Source: Haliclona indistincta (taxonomy: Eukaryota > Porifera > Demospongiae > Haplosclerida > Chalinidae). From it: a stretch of DNA of 64,000 nucleotides. The notes beneath the pieces are model-generated. The model had not been told where the DNA came from. It made no database searches and saw nothing but the letters and a program-made list of their open reading frames with translations. A program made the position numbers and the translations under genes. The stretch lies in the NCBI GenBank assembly GCA_964017065.1, contig OZ024784.1, forward strand, positions 6,057,152 through 6,121,151, read 5' to 3'. This document shows positions 24,324 to 37,674 of this stretch, in pieces (within the stretch, counting starts at the first letter, position 1; each line of letters begins with the position of its first letter).

Positions 24324-27300
24324 ATGTTTTCGTGGAAAAACAAACACGAGGCGACTTCATTGCAGAGAGCGGAGAGAACCATGGGTGCAGTAACTGTCAT
24401 TGTTTGGCCGGTGAAAGCAGCTTATGGATTAGCGCTCTTTGCTGTTCGTCTCGCCTTCGATCTACTCTTTCTTCCGGCAAGACTTGTTCTGGCATTGTAC
24501 AAGTGCGTTGACTAGTCTTTTTGTGGAAACACATCAATATACTGTGTTCTGTTTAGCTGGATTTGGGGCAGGCTTCAAGCTAGTATAACATGGACAGAGA
24601 CAAAACTAAGAGCTTTAAGGAGGACCAAACCTTTAGCGCTACTATTTCCGCCTACAGTGCGAGACGGTGTGTGATTGTGTGCGTCTTGTCTGATGACGTA
24701 TGGATTTTTCTCCTTAGACACACAACAGCAGGTAACTGATCTTGATGGAAACGAATCGTGCAGTGGGAGGCGAAAGAAACAAGAAGATAGGTGAAGATTG
24801 GCAGATAATTATTAGCATGTAGTGCATGCCTTGTGACTGGCTGACTGCAGCATGCATATCTCAGAGAACAGCTGAAGATGTACTTGCATACAAGTAAATT
24901 ACAGCATTCACATGCAATGAATTCCGTGCTGCTAGGTAGTTGGCAGCTGGTTGGTGTTCTTGTGAGGTGTTGCTGGGAGTAGACTTCTGTGTGCTTTAGT
25001 TGTTGACTGTTAGTAGCAGCTAACTAACTACACCCAACAAGCCTGCAGTGGGAAGTGTTCCAATCCAGTGATTAGCATTAATGTGATCTCCCAATGGCAT
25101 ATCAAATTTATAAGTCTGGGCCTGCCTAGCTGTTGTATATATTATACTTCCTCCTATTACTGGTAGAAAGACTTACAATGAACAGTTTATCCAGAATGTG
25201 GTTACATTTACATGTTTTCCTTCAGCTAACTCTTGTGGTTTCTCATTTTTGTTTTCAAGATTCTCACCAAATACCTGAGCTATAATATCTTTCTTTCACA
25301 CAGTGAGGAAGAAGAAGGTGGACAGCAAGAGTCTCTCGCACTAATTCTTGATCTGATGGCCTTAGGAAAGGAAGATGAACTGGTTAGAGAGTGTGTGTGC
25401 GTGCGTAGGAATGGGGAAGTAATGTTCAGTGCATTGTTGCTCATGTTGTAGACTATACATGAGCACTTCCTTGTGTGTAGACCAACTATAGCAAAAATCT
25501 ATTTGCAGTGTACTTTTGTTGGCCAATGGGCTCTCCTCTAATGCAACTTGCTGATGCTACAGATCATTTCCATGACCTCCAAACAATGTTTAGTGTTCTT
25601 TGTTCTATACTCGAGTGCATTGTGGTTGTTGTGTGCTGACTGTGTTGTGGCCAATGATGTATTGGTGGGCACTGGTCAGTTCTGTACCTGTACATGTCAT
25701 TAAATTAATATCAAAGGTAGGGATTCCAATTAGAGTATTAGATTATGTACTTATCAATTGGTTGCACATGTTGGTGTTAGAAATACACAACATGTGCATT
25801 TGTATGTGTGTATGGGTTTAGCTGGGAAACTTTATCTGATAGTTGTATGCAAGTCAGGCAGTAATGAGTGTGATTGCATAGTGTTAGACTCTCTTATTGA
25901 TAAACACAGTGAATTTATTCATTGTCTGACACCAACTGCTTTTGTTTTTATGTCTTTAGGTAGTGTAGACAGCTTAACAAGATGTTAGTTCTTACAATAG
26001 GGATAAAGCTGTCAACCATGATTGTAGGGTGTATTAAATGGCTACTTGTTGGGCCCTACCACATTTTACGCTTTGCTTTACGCATGCAAGGAATAATATA
26101 TCACTGAATAAGATTAAAGGCGCTAACTGGTTTAGTGCATGTGTCTTGCATGTACACAGCAAAGGTCACAGTGCTATTGTTTTCCACTAGCCCATGATGA
26201 CATTTGTTGTTTTTGGAAGAGCTCGGAACACACCTACTAACCAGCCCAGTCTGTTTTGTGTATACAGAGACACCTTCTCACACCATTAGTGACTAGAACA
26301 AAGTGTGCTCTGTTGTTTTATAGAGATTCTTTGCATGTGATTGTGGTGGGCAGCCTGATACCACCACTAGTGCTTGGGCTATCAAGGAGTACAGCGCTTT
26401 GAATAGATCTTGCAACGCCACAGTCAAAGCGGAAGTAACACGTTTTGTTGCGTTGACCAATTAATGACTCGCTTCAATTCTCTGATGCAGGCCCGCACGT
26501 GACCAGTCGTGTTTGATTGGTCAACGTAATACTTCCGCTTTGACTGTGGCGTTGCAAGATCTATTCAAAGCGCTGTATGTAGATTCTTGTGATTGTACCT
26601 ACATTAGGAATAAGCATGTGTTTCACATGTGTTTATGTACATGTACAACACTAGCTAAGTTGTAAACACTTTGATTTTGTTGGTACAGGCTAAAGTTAAG
26701 GAACTCACACAACAGATTGCTAAGAGGTAAGACGAGACAAAAACCAAAGAATAGGTTCTATATTTTGTTTCTAGGTCTCCTCATGATCCCAGCTCCGTTG
26801 CTGAAGTCCAGCAACAGCAGCAAGTATTTAAACTTATCCAGGACCTTCAGCAGCTTGCCTCCAGTGAGACAGGCAATCAGGATGCTACTGGAGCTACAGT
26901 GAGTTCATGTCAGGTCTGAATAGCCTATGTCTGTTCACTAGCCTGTTGGTATATGTATTGTACTGTGTGACATAAAGGAACTTGAGAGTGCTAATCTATA
27001 ATAATCTATGTATGGATCATGTGATGGCTCCTATTGTGCTGAATGTTTTGATTATGTGTGTATCGGGTATGCACATGCTGTGCACATGTTATCATCTTGT
27101 TATCATGGCAACTTTCTCCTTTTTATATTAATTTACTCCTTCTCTAGGGTGCAGCCCCAGACACACTGGCTACACTCAGAATGCTTGAAAGTCAGCTTGG
27201 TCAGTTTTTGCAGGAGCACGAGGAAGAAGTAGACTCTCACGCTGTTTTTCCATCTGACCTTGAAACCATCACTGAAGAAGAATTCAGTACTGCTAGTAGC

Positions 27301-28604
27301 TTTGGATCTCCATCTCCTCATCCTTATCACTGTCCCTTGTCTCCCAATCACAATACTACATTGGTTGATACGTCGGGACAGGCTGAGGACCAGATTGGAG
27401 CTGCTCTGCTCAGAATGAACAGCTCAGTGATGATGCTAGAGATGGAACAGACTGGGTCTGCAAGTGGTGGAGAGGGAGGAAATGAGAGTGAAAGAGTGAG
27501 GAAAGCTTCTGCTTCAGAGGTATGTACATAGATTAATGTTGTACCATATGTATATGTGGATGCCTGTTAGCTTCAAAGGTGTGTCTGGTTGCTTTTATGA
27601 TTACACAAACTCGTTTTTCTCAGGATAAACAGAGATTCATGGATACTCAAAATCAGTTTCAAGATGTTATTGAATCACTGGTAAGTTATACATTGCTGTC
27701 TGACTCCTACCACCACTTCCTCTTGTCATTCAGAATCCTGACACAATAGTACCAGCCCCTAAAACTCCTGTCTCTACCAGTCAGTCAGTTCGATCTCCTC
27801 CCGAGCCTTATCCATCACCACAGGAAGTGTATGATGTACTCAGCCCCACTACTCGGCCTAATCAACCATATCCACAATCAGAGGAGATCTACGATGCTAT
27901 CCCAGCTGCCGATCATTCACCTAACCCACCACCTCCTCCTCCTCGCACACACCGCTCACGTCATCCATCAGATTCTGATAGCACACCAAGCCAGACTCCT
28001 GAACAGCACAGAAAGCAACGTCGCAGGAGCCTTGAGAATGAGGAAGATGACCAACAGCCCCATGTTCATCGTCGTCACTCACATCGTTCTTCCCGTCATC
28101 ACCGTCACCGCCACCATCATCACCATCACAGGGACTCATCTGCAGACTCTCGCAACTCTGATGATGATCAATGCCACTGTCATAACCGCCATCAACATCG
28201 TCCACGATCGCGGGAACGCCATCACCACAGGCGTTGCAGTGATGAAGCATACTCCCACCGACACAGAGACTCCTCTTCTGACAGCAGACGCAATTCTAGA
28301 GAGGAATATGAAGATGATCATCGTAGATCATCTAGTGGAGCTGAGAGCCAGCCAGTAGTTGGTACTCCTCCCTCTCCAGGTCAAGGAAGCAAGTGGAACT
28401 CTTTCATTGGCATTTTCAAAGTGAGTGCTTACCTATTTTGATCATTACTAAGCAGTTACCGTTGTGCACTTGCAGAAAAGTACTAGTTTGACCAGCCTCT
28501 CCTCGCACAAGGTATGTGTGCATTGCTATGGTATACATGTGTGTTGAGTTCATCTCTTACAGGATAGAGCTGACCAAGCCAGCATCTCTAGTTACAAACT
28601 ATAA
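24324..28604 (+). CDS. Unrecognised protein with N-terminal membrane segment and His/Arg/Ser-rich tail
   Basis: Eleven exons (24324-24502, 24557-24666, 24718-24790, 25304-25382, 26689-26726, 26775-26898, 27148-27519, 27624-27680, 27734-28420, 28476-28511, 28563-28604) sum to exactly 598 codons. Residues about 24-62 are strongly hydrophobic and amphipathic (AAYGLALFAVRLAFDLLFLP), either one span or a re-entrant hairpin, flanked by basic residues (TKLRALRRTKPLALL). The middle is acidic and Gln-rich with likely coiled coils (SVAEVQQQQQVFKLIQDLQQ; TLRMLESQLGQFLQEHEEEV). The tail has EVYDVLSP and EIYDAIPAA, tyrosines in SH2-ligand-like settings, a Pro run, then dense His/Arg/Ser (HRHRHHHHHH, RRNSREEYEDDHRR). 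No family is recognised. Cytoplasmic tail on an endomembrane is one guess. Intron 4 holds MITE copy B. Confidence 0.75.
26392..26575. mobile_element. TA-flanked MITE, copy B (184 bp)
   Basis: Ends CAGCGCTTTGAATAGATCTT and AAGATCTATTCAAAGCGCTG are perfect complements; the pairing continues through the GCAACGCCACAGTCAAAGCG region, about 50 bases. TA duplicates at 26390-26391 and 26576-26577. It lies in an intron of the membrane protein gene and shares end and subterminal motifs (GATCTTGCA, CGGAAGT, GTTGACCAAT) with copies A and C. Confidence 0.92.
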
Positions 28605-29747
28605 AGTGCACTCACACAGCTCATTTCACAATACTCTTCAATCTACAATAGTTGCACAGGTGTAATGTGTAGTCTTATTGTATTTTGTACAGTTCACTCA
28701 CAGTCTGTGAATATCACCACACTTTGTCATTTTTATGTATTAATAATAAATAAGTGTAGCTATTTATACTACAATAATTGTACCAGTATTATATCATTTG
28801 TAACTCAAATTCTTGTTATTGGAAAAATAAATCAAGAAATTACATCCATTTTGATTACTGAACAGTCGATATGATTCAATTGGGCCATCACGACACAGTC
28901 TCATCTCAATGTCATTATTGTAGCACCACCAAGGTTCTTGTGACATGTAGCAACCAAGTGTGAAACTTTCTGTCCCCAACATCATGCACTGCTTTCCATC
29001 TGAAAGGAAAAATTTGCGGCAGTTGTGTTATCCCTTTTGCAATACTCGCCACAGTGTCTGGGTTGTTTCGTGTCGCATAGGCAGTCAAGACCACAGATTA
29101 CAACCAGCAGCAAAGGGCCAGATGTGCTTCCTAGGGTCACCAATCAAGGTAAATGTCATCAAAATTAAGCAAGGAAGGCATCGGGTATCCAGCCACAAAG
29201 CCACACACTTCTGTCCATCTGGCAAAACTTCACAGAAGAGCAACACGCTTGCCGTAGAACGTACATACGCTCAGCGAGTCAAACACAACATTTTGAGTTA
29301 GGAACCATCATGTCCATCTTTTATTCGGTCTACAATAGGTTGTGTCCATGTCATACACAATGTTCTTCTAGTTAGTTTCTTCCCTAAGGTAAGCATCTCA
29401 GCAGCTGGAATGGTATTAAGGACGACCATGAGCCGAACTGCATGAGCAAGGCAAGGTTGCCATGACTCTTCTTGAAATGAACGAATTCCACTAAACACCT
29501 TTATAACTCTTTACTGTTGTCAGAAATTGTATGATACAGAACTCAACTACTGCATGTACAGGTGAATGAAATTTGTTAACCTCATCTTGACAGACTTGCT
29601 AGAATACACTAAACAGAACTACAATCTTTTAAATGGTGTAGTTGGCATTTTTATTGTCTTCAATAATTGTTGCCACAAAAACAATTCTTTGATATTAACA
29701 ACATCAAAAGACAACATTCATTTCTTCCCTACTGTTCTCGTTTCATG
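28605..29747. other. Interval with Cys-rich minus-strand coding fragments
   Basis: On the minus strand, after the acceptor TTTCCTTTCAG (about 29000), a frame reads DGKQCMMLGTESFTLGCYMS then QEPWWCYNNDIEMRLCRDG and runs to a stop near 28794. Upstream, another frame contains CDTKQPRHCGEYCKRDNTTA, and further up ESWQPCLAHAVRLMVVL. The Cys spacing resembles a small secreted or ectodomain module, but I could not join the pieces with good splice sites, so this may be a pseudogene or an unresolved gene. Confidence 0.3.
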
Positions 29748-30794
<1,047 letters not shown>

Positions 30795-30966
30795 ACTTAA
30801 AAAACCACGAGGGCAAATTTTAACGCATGCGCGCAATCTCAAACAAAATTATGGTGCGCTTTAATTAGCATAACATCAAGTGAGCGGGAATCGTCTCAGC
30901 TTTATACTTCCACAAGTAAGAATCTTTTAAAAAATACATTTGTGTATTCTATTTGTTTTCAACAGG
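30795..30966. promoter_or_regulatory. Shared promoter interval RPS3 / KAT6 with NRF1-like site
   Basis: 172 bases between divergent start codons. It holds ACGCATGCGCGC at about 30823-30834, close to the NRF1 consensus (GCGCATGCGC). A 51-base 5' UTR intron for KAT6 is likely (donor GTAAGA at 30915, acceptor TTTTCAACAG at 30965), placing the KAT6 ATG one base after the acceptor. Confidence 0.5.
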
Positions 30967-33900
30967 ATGCCTAGAAATAAGCGACAGAAAGTAGAGGAAG
31001 ATGACTCTGAAGGTGGCGAGCTTGATGAACGAATGGTCCGTTGGCTTCTTAGTTCAATCCACCGGATCAAAGGACAGAAACAACGACCAGGAGAGGAACG
31101 TATCTGCGCCACTATGAGCAGTAAATATGAGGTCAAGTCAGAGGTTACTATAAAACAGTTGGAGAAAGCTGTCATGGCAGGAAGAATAGTCAAGCTGATC
31201 AACAAAGGGATGCCATCTTACCGAGACCCTGCCACTATCTCTGTGTCTCGTGGGCTAGCCAATGCTGCTGATTTACAGAGGATGGTGAAAAAGTCCATAC
31301 TTCTTGTCAATCTAGGAGGCTGCACCTTGAAGGAGATAGAGGAGAAAATTGTTGCAGACTATCGTCTTGCTGATTCTCCCGATTTTGGTGAGCAATTGAA
31401 GCTTTCTATTGCACGTCAGTTAGAAAGAGGAGAATTGGAGAAACATGGCCGCATCTTCAAGGTCCCGATTATTCCTATGGAAAACATTCCTCCTCCGAAA
31501 GTGACTCCCAGTGGTATTTGTAGTTTCTGTCTTGGAACGGAAGAACTGAATCGCGACAAGAAGCACGAAGAGCTCATATCATGCCATGACTGTGGCAACA
31601 GTGGACATCCCTCATGCCTTCAGTACAACAAGCATCTGGTTGAGAGGATCAAGACGGCACCATGGCTGTGCTTGGAGTGCAAGAGGTGTCTAGTTTGTGA
31701 TATGTCAGCTAATGCAGATGACTTACTTATCTGTGATGCCTGTGATAAAGGGTTTCACATGGAATGTCTGGAGCCTCCTATCAACTCTCTTCCTGAGGGG
31801 CGTTGGATATGCCCTGCATGTGTTCCTCCCCCAAATCGACGTCGTGGTGTGCGTTCGTCTTTCTCGGGACATGATAGTCATACGCCAAGACGAGCAAGGA
31901 AGTCAGGAGCCTTTTTCAGTGATCAAAGCGACTATGAATTTTACACCCCGCATGGGAGGAAGAGAAGAAAGAGTCAACTCAATGATTTTGGTGGTCCTTC
32001 TTCTGATCCTATTTTTAAGCTTCCTCCAGGTGTCACTGAGAGTGATCTCAACTTGTTCAAGAAGGCCCAAGAGAAGGCTCTGCAAGTAATAGCTAGCTCA
32101 TTGAATCCACTTGCCCAATACGATCCCACTGCTCGACTGCCTCCAATGATTGAATTTGGAAAATATGATATCAAAACATGGTACTCCTCACCTTATCCTC
32201 AGGTAAGTTTTAGTGGTACATCACAATGAAATTCTCTTACTTGTTTTTACGTCTCCTTTCTTTTCTTTGCAGGAATATGCCACACTGCAGAAGCTCTACA
32301 TTTGTGAGTTTTGTCTGCAATACCTAAAAAGCCGTAGTCTACTAAAGCGCCATCACTCAAAATGCACCTGGTTCCATCCCCCAGCAAATGAGATCTATCG
32401 AAAGGGAGAGCTGTCCATTTTTGAGGTGGATGGCAACATAAGCAAGATTTACTGCCAAAATCTTTGTCTTTTAGCCAAGCTCTTTCTTGACCACAAGACA
32501 CTCTACTATGATGTTGAGCCATTTCTGTTCTATGTGCTCACTAAAAGCGATCGCAAGGGGTGTCACTTAGTTGGCTATTTCTCAAAGGAGAAGTCCTGCC
32601 AGCAAAAGTACAATGTCTCATGCATCATGACTATGCCACAGTACCAGCGCCAAGGGTTTGGCCGATTCTTGATTGACTTCAGCTACCTTCTCTCTCGAAT
32701 TGAGCGACAAGCGGGCTCTCCTGAGAAACCACTATCCGATCTTGGTCGATTAAGCTACCACAGCTACTGGAAGAGCACCATAATGGAGTATCTTTATGCA
32801 TGTTCTGGGAACAAAGTGAGCATTAGACAGATCAGTACTGATACTGGAATGGACCCACACGATATAGCAGCTACGTTACAGATGTTGGGCATGTTGAAAT
32901 TGCGTGAAGATAAGTCCGTCATAATCATGCGTGATATGTTAGTACTGGAGGCTCACATGGAGAAGGTGAGAAAAGGGTAAAAATAATTATTATCCATAAT
33001 AATTATTTATATTCTCTTAGGTGAAGAATGCCAAGTCAAAGCGTATTCCTCTTTACTCAGAAGCTTTGCACTGGTCTCCTCTACTCAACTCTGGTCACGA
33101 GGGAGCGCTAGAAACTACAGAAACGGAGGAAACAACGGAGACCGAGACTGATGGTGAGAAAGGGAAAGAGAATGAAGAAGAGAAGAAAGAAGAGGACTCT
33201 AAGAAAGAGGATAAGGAGGAAGAAAAAATTGTGTCCCCAAGAAGGACAACAAGACAGAGTGCAAGGAACGAGAAGCAGTCACGCTCACGTCCATCTAGTG
33301 CCAGGAGAGCAAGAGGTAGAAGATCAAGAAGGAAACCTCGAGTATTTGTTGATCCAATCTCAACTAGAACAAGATCTCAAAACAGCATTACCATTGAGAG
33401 GGGCAAGTTTTTTGCTCTTGGAATTGACATGTTTGAACGTAGAAGACGAATGAAGTCAACAACGTCATGTTCAGGAGCTGAAGACGCTTCCGACATTGCT
33501 GACATACCTTTCTCAGAGCACCAAGCTATAGTGAGGGTACCTATTCAGCGAACAAGAAGAGGACGAGCAAGAGTTGTTGTTAAACCAGCGCCTCGTACCA
33601 GCACTGTTAGCTCCAGTGATGAAGAAGAACCTGCTGCTGCTTCATGGCCGAACAACTCCAAGAAGAAGAAACCTTCTGTACCTGAACAATCTGATGATTC
33701 AGATAGTTCTAACAACAGTGACTCTGATAGCTCGTCTTCCTCAGACACTTCCTCCGGTCGTGAATCTTCTCCACAACCTATGGATGAGGAGAAAGAAGAG
33801 TCCACTAAAAGTGCAGTAGAACAAAGTCCATGTGAAAGCAATGCAGACTCTGGAAAGAAGAAAGATGAAGCAGGGTACACTTCAGATGTTGAGGAATTTG

Positions 33901-34796
33901 ACTCCCACAGTGACAGTGAGGCAACGTGCTCACCTGATGAAGAAGAACCAATTAGTTTGAGCATGCAGTCAGCCAGCCAGCAGCTCTCTAAAGAGAAGGA
34001 CACAGAAGAAGCTCGTCCTCCCTCCTCCACCTCGACTAGGTCCTCTCATAGTCCAGTAATCAATGTCACAGTGTCACCTGAGCCGGCTGTGTCACAAGAT
34101 AGCATTCCTGACCTCTCATCTAATAGCTACCCCACTCTTGTGTCTAGTCACTCTACTCCATCCTTGTTCATGAGTTTACCAACGCTCAACCCTCTAGCTC
34201 ATGTTCAAGGCAATTCTCACGGCAACCAAACTGCTTCAGAAGCACCAGCAGCTTTACAATCCAGCTATCAGCCTCCTTCCACTTCCTCTAGTCTTCCTCC
34301 AGCACCGTTCTTGTCTCCCATCATGAATATTCCTCTCCTTCATCACCTCTACCAAACTCGACGATCATTCACTCCCGAACCTTGCTCCAACACTAGTAAC
34401 AATTCCTCAATCACTTCCACACAACCATCAGAGTCGCCATCATCCTCTAGCAATCAGCAGGCCAGTGTACCATCAATGTACTCCTTTCCAAGCACACACC
34501 AAATGACCCCGAGTGTGCTACAATACATGAATATGATGCGTGCTCGTTCCCAACTATCCACATCGGCCTCGTACCCATTCCCAGGCACTCAATTCCCTAT
34601 TCCTCTTCTCACACAATATCAGATGCCTTATCGAGCAGCTGGCCTCCCTCAACTTACTCCAATACTTCGCCCTAGTGCAAACAATGTCACTGCCTCTTCT
34701 CAGTGGACACCCCAGGACCCTCCACCACTCAGTGTTCAACCCTTAAGTCAACAGCAAGGTTCTCCTTCGAACTCACAGAATCTCACTAGCTCTTAG
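30967..34796 (+). CDS. KAT6A: MYST-family histone acetyltransferase, KAT6A/B (MOZ/MORF) type
   Basis: Three exons (30967-32202, 32273-32965, 33021-34796) give 1234 residues. KAT6 acetylates histone H3 within the BRPF/ING5/MEAF6 complex. N-terminal winged-helix/H15-like region ([20 protein letters not shown]), then a double PHD finger at about residues 183-290 ([57 protein letters not shown]), then the MYST domain from about 420: C2HC zinc finger ([11 protein letters not shown]...HHSKC), SIFEVDG, catalytic region [20 protein letters not shown] (acetyl-CoA loop QRQGFGR), and [10 protein letters not shown]. The tail is acidic, then Ser-rich ([17 protein letters not shown]), then Ser/Pro/Gln/Met-rich, as in MOZ/MORF. 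The double PHD separates it from KAT5, KAT7 and KAT8. A and B cannot be told apart in a single-copy lineage. Confidence 0.95.
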
Positions 34797-34978
34797 CAGT
34801 GACACTACATGTTATCTTTGTACCCTTTTGTTATAGTGTTTTATAACCCCATGGCAATCAGAGAGTATTTAATCTTGTTTGCTATCTTTAATGAGCATTT
34901 TTTCATGTTGTATTAAGATTCCATCTTATAGAGTACTAAATCTTGTATTATGAATTCAGATAGTGAGAATCTCACACA

Positions 34979-37610
34979 CTATAAGGGTTTACTGGTCTCT
35001 TTTCTGCTCGTCTCTTTTACTTGCAGTTTTATGGATGGGATACTTGTCTCATTAGTTTCAATAGCAAGATTGACAATACTGCCTTGTTTAATCACCTGGC
35101 GTTCATAGGCAGCTGCAAGCTGGTTAACAACACGCCTTTCCACCTTCAAGCTTGATAGTAAATTCACAAAAAATCAAAGGAATAAATATGCTTCACCTCG
35201 TGATGGATTGACCGAGCACCATACTTGACATTGTAGCCATCTGCCAACACATCCAACACTTCACGAGACCAGGTCAACTGAATAGAGTGACGTTCCATTG
35301 TCTACACGTAATTATCGAAAGGTGCTAGTTCATCAAAGATGGCTTAAGGATTTTATCTTACCCTCTCTCTCCAGACAATCAATTCTTGTTCAACTAGTTT
35401 GTTGAGCTCGTCGCGCGAGAATGGTAGGAAGTATACCATCTCATTAATACGACCAAGAAACTCGTCGCGCAGAAAATGACGCTAAATAAAAACATTCAGT
35501 TAAGTTTTATAGTTATGAAATACAACAATACCTTTAAAATGGGCTCCACGATTTGTTCTTTGAATTCACGAGATATTTCAATATTTCTGTCAGATTCTAG
35601 TAAAGTAACAACGGAGTCATTCAACAACGGAGTCATTCGTGATAATATTTCATCCTTACCCTTGCTACTCTTGTGATATAACAGTGATGCTGCTGAGGCC
35701 TCTCTTCTTAGCTGCAGACCATGTTGTGCAATTTCATCACTAGCAAGATTAGATGTCATGACAAATAGAGCATTCTTGCAGTCTATTGTGTGTCCTTGCC
35801 CATCTGTCAATCTGCCCTACACACATTGTACAGTGCTATACTCTTGATAGGCCTAGGTCTGACCTCATCAAACAGCTGCAGCAGCACTGTCAACACATCA
35901 GGATGGGCTTTGTCTACCTCATCAAATAATACCACACCAGATGAACACTCTCTCAGACGAGAGGTGAGCTGGCCTCCCTGGTCATAGCCTACGTAACCAG
36001 GAGGAGCTCCTATCAGTTTGGCTACCTGTGAAAAGACGAAAACCAGTGAAAAGGTTTATTGCTACTAACCTCATGTTTCTCCTGATACTCAGACATATCC
36101 AGCCGTATAAATCCCTAATACATGTAGACAACAATAAATCTCTGTTGCAGTAGATTTATTTATTATTACTTTTTCATTGTCTTTGTGAATGTACTTCGCA
36201 ACCTGCTTAGCAAGCTCTGTTTTTCCTGTATTGTGTGCAGATGACGTACTATGTAATAAGTATAATATTATTGACCGACCAATCCCTGAAGAGCCCAGGA
36301 ATAGAAAGACCAGTGGATGCTCATTATCTCCCCAACCCATCTCACGACGCCGAATAGCTGTAAGAGAGAAATGTGAACAATATGTTACCACTATAGCTAC
36401 ACAGCAGCACACCAGCTGCCACTGTTGTGATGGGTCCTTCCTGGCCCACAATATGTTGTCTCAGTCTGTCTTCCAATGGGTACTTTCTCCTTTCCTCAAG
36501 CTTCTCTATCAGTTTCTTCTGCTCGGCCTGACAAATAACGTCTTACTCAATTCCTATCCCTTCACTCATGTTACTTACCTTGACTGCATATTTTGCAAGA
36601 AGATCTTTGACAATTTGGTTAGTGCAATAGTCTTTAGGAAAATAGCCAGCATTATCTTCAATCGTAGGATCTGCACCTGAGAGAACTTATAGTTACGCTG
36701 AGCTGATGTAGTTACCATTTTCCAGTAGGTATTGTATTAGTTTCTCATCATTCACCACCACCCCATAGTGCAGTGGAGTGAACCCAGAGTAGTTAGCATT
36801 ATGATTGATCCTTGAGCAGAAATCTCGGTCTCTAACAGCAGCAACTGTAGAGCACAACATCATGAGACACTGGTTGATTCATTACACTGTTTTCTGTTCA
36901 CCATCAAAAGGTGAAGCATTCTTGCTCTTGGCAATGCGTCTGGCAGTTGAAAACTCATCTCGAATATTGACATCTGCACCATTCTCCACAAGAAACTTGA
37001 CAGCACTGTATGATCATGAGTACTCCTTTAAATTAAATGCACAAAAAATCCACCTCAATTGCTTGTTCATGACAGCAGCATGTAAAGCCGACCAGCCTAG
37101 CACATGACGTGAGTTGACTTCGGTGCCTCCAGACAACAGTCTATCAAGAAGGAAAAGGAATTCATGATAAGGAAGAGAGAACATACTTTCTTAGTATTCC
37201 AATGTCTCCTTCCTTTGCAGCATCGACAAACTTTCTATCTACAGTAAAGGACACAACACTGATAGCGCAGCATACACAAACAAACCCTGATTAGTCTCCG
37301 CACACAGTACTACACCAGCTACAAGATAAAGTAAAAACAATCCGGAATTCTTCGGCTCTTCTCTGTCACTATCTCCATAAGATTCGACATTATGTGTCAT
37401 AGTAGTGTAAGTTCTAAAGCAGTCACTTTTCTCAGCAACGAGACCACGTGGAATGACAAGTCTAATATTTGACAATTTTTCCAGTCCAAGACGATTAATA
37501 CGTAGCAAGGAAGTGATCTGGAAAATAGCACCGCATCTTCCACAGGTGCTGTACGATCTTGAAGCTGATAGTCTTGACAAAGTTTTGCTAAGTGTTAGGG
37601 CGAGAGCCAT
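34979..37610 (-). CDS. CLPB: Mitochondrial ankyrin-AAA+ disaggregase CLPB (SKD3)
   Basis: The metazoan CLPB disaggregase keeps intermembrane-space proteins soluble. The N-terminus from ATG 37610 is basic and Ser/Leu-rich ([20 protein letters not shown]), a plausible mitochondrial presequence, followed by a hydrophobic stretch ([13 protein letters not shown]). Ankyrin repeats follow ([40 protein letters not shown]). The single AAA+ module shows Walker [14 protein letters not shown], interrupted by an intron, pore loop [13 protein letters not shown], Walker [11 protein letters not shown], and [20 protein letters not shown] then [12 protein letters not shown]. The C-terminal domain has [14 protein letters not shown] and [20 protein letters not shown]. 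Order and motifs match human CLPB throughout. Confidence 0.95.
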
Positions 37611-37674
37611 GCTGAAAGGTGGAGTCGTTAGGTGGAGCTGAGATCTGAATAGCTACGGGTTAAAACGGGTTAAA
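37611..37674. promoter_or_regulatory. 64-base shared promoter CLPB / NUDCD2
   Basis: Only 64 bases lie between the divergent start codons, containing the direct repeat GGGTTAAAA. Transcription start sites must be within this interval or inside the opposing gene. Confidence 0.5.

Noticed and set aside
28960..29301. 113-codon plus-strand frame
   Set aside because: Composition is irregular and the opposite strand has Cys-rich coding-like fragments with a good acceptor; treated as a shadow.
33545..34030. 161-codon minus-strand Ser/Glu-rich frame
   Set aside because: Antisense shadow of the Ser-rich, acidic tail of KAT6.
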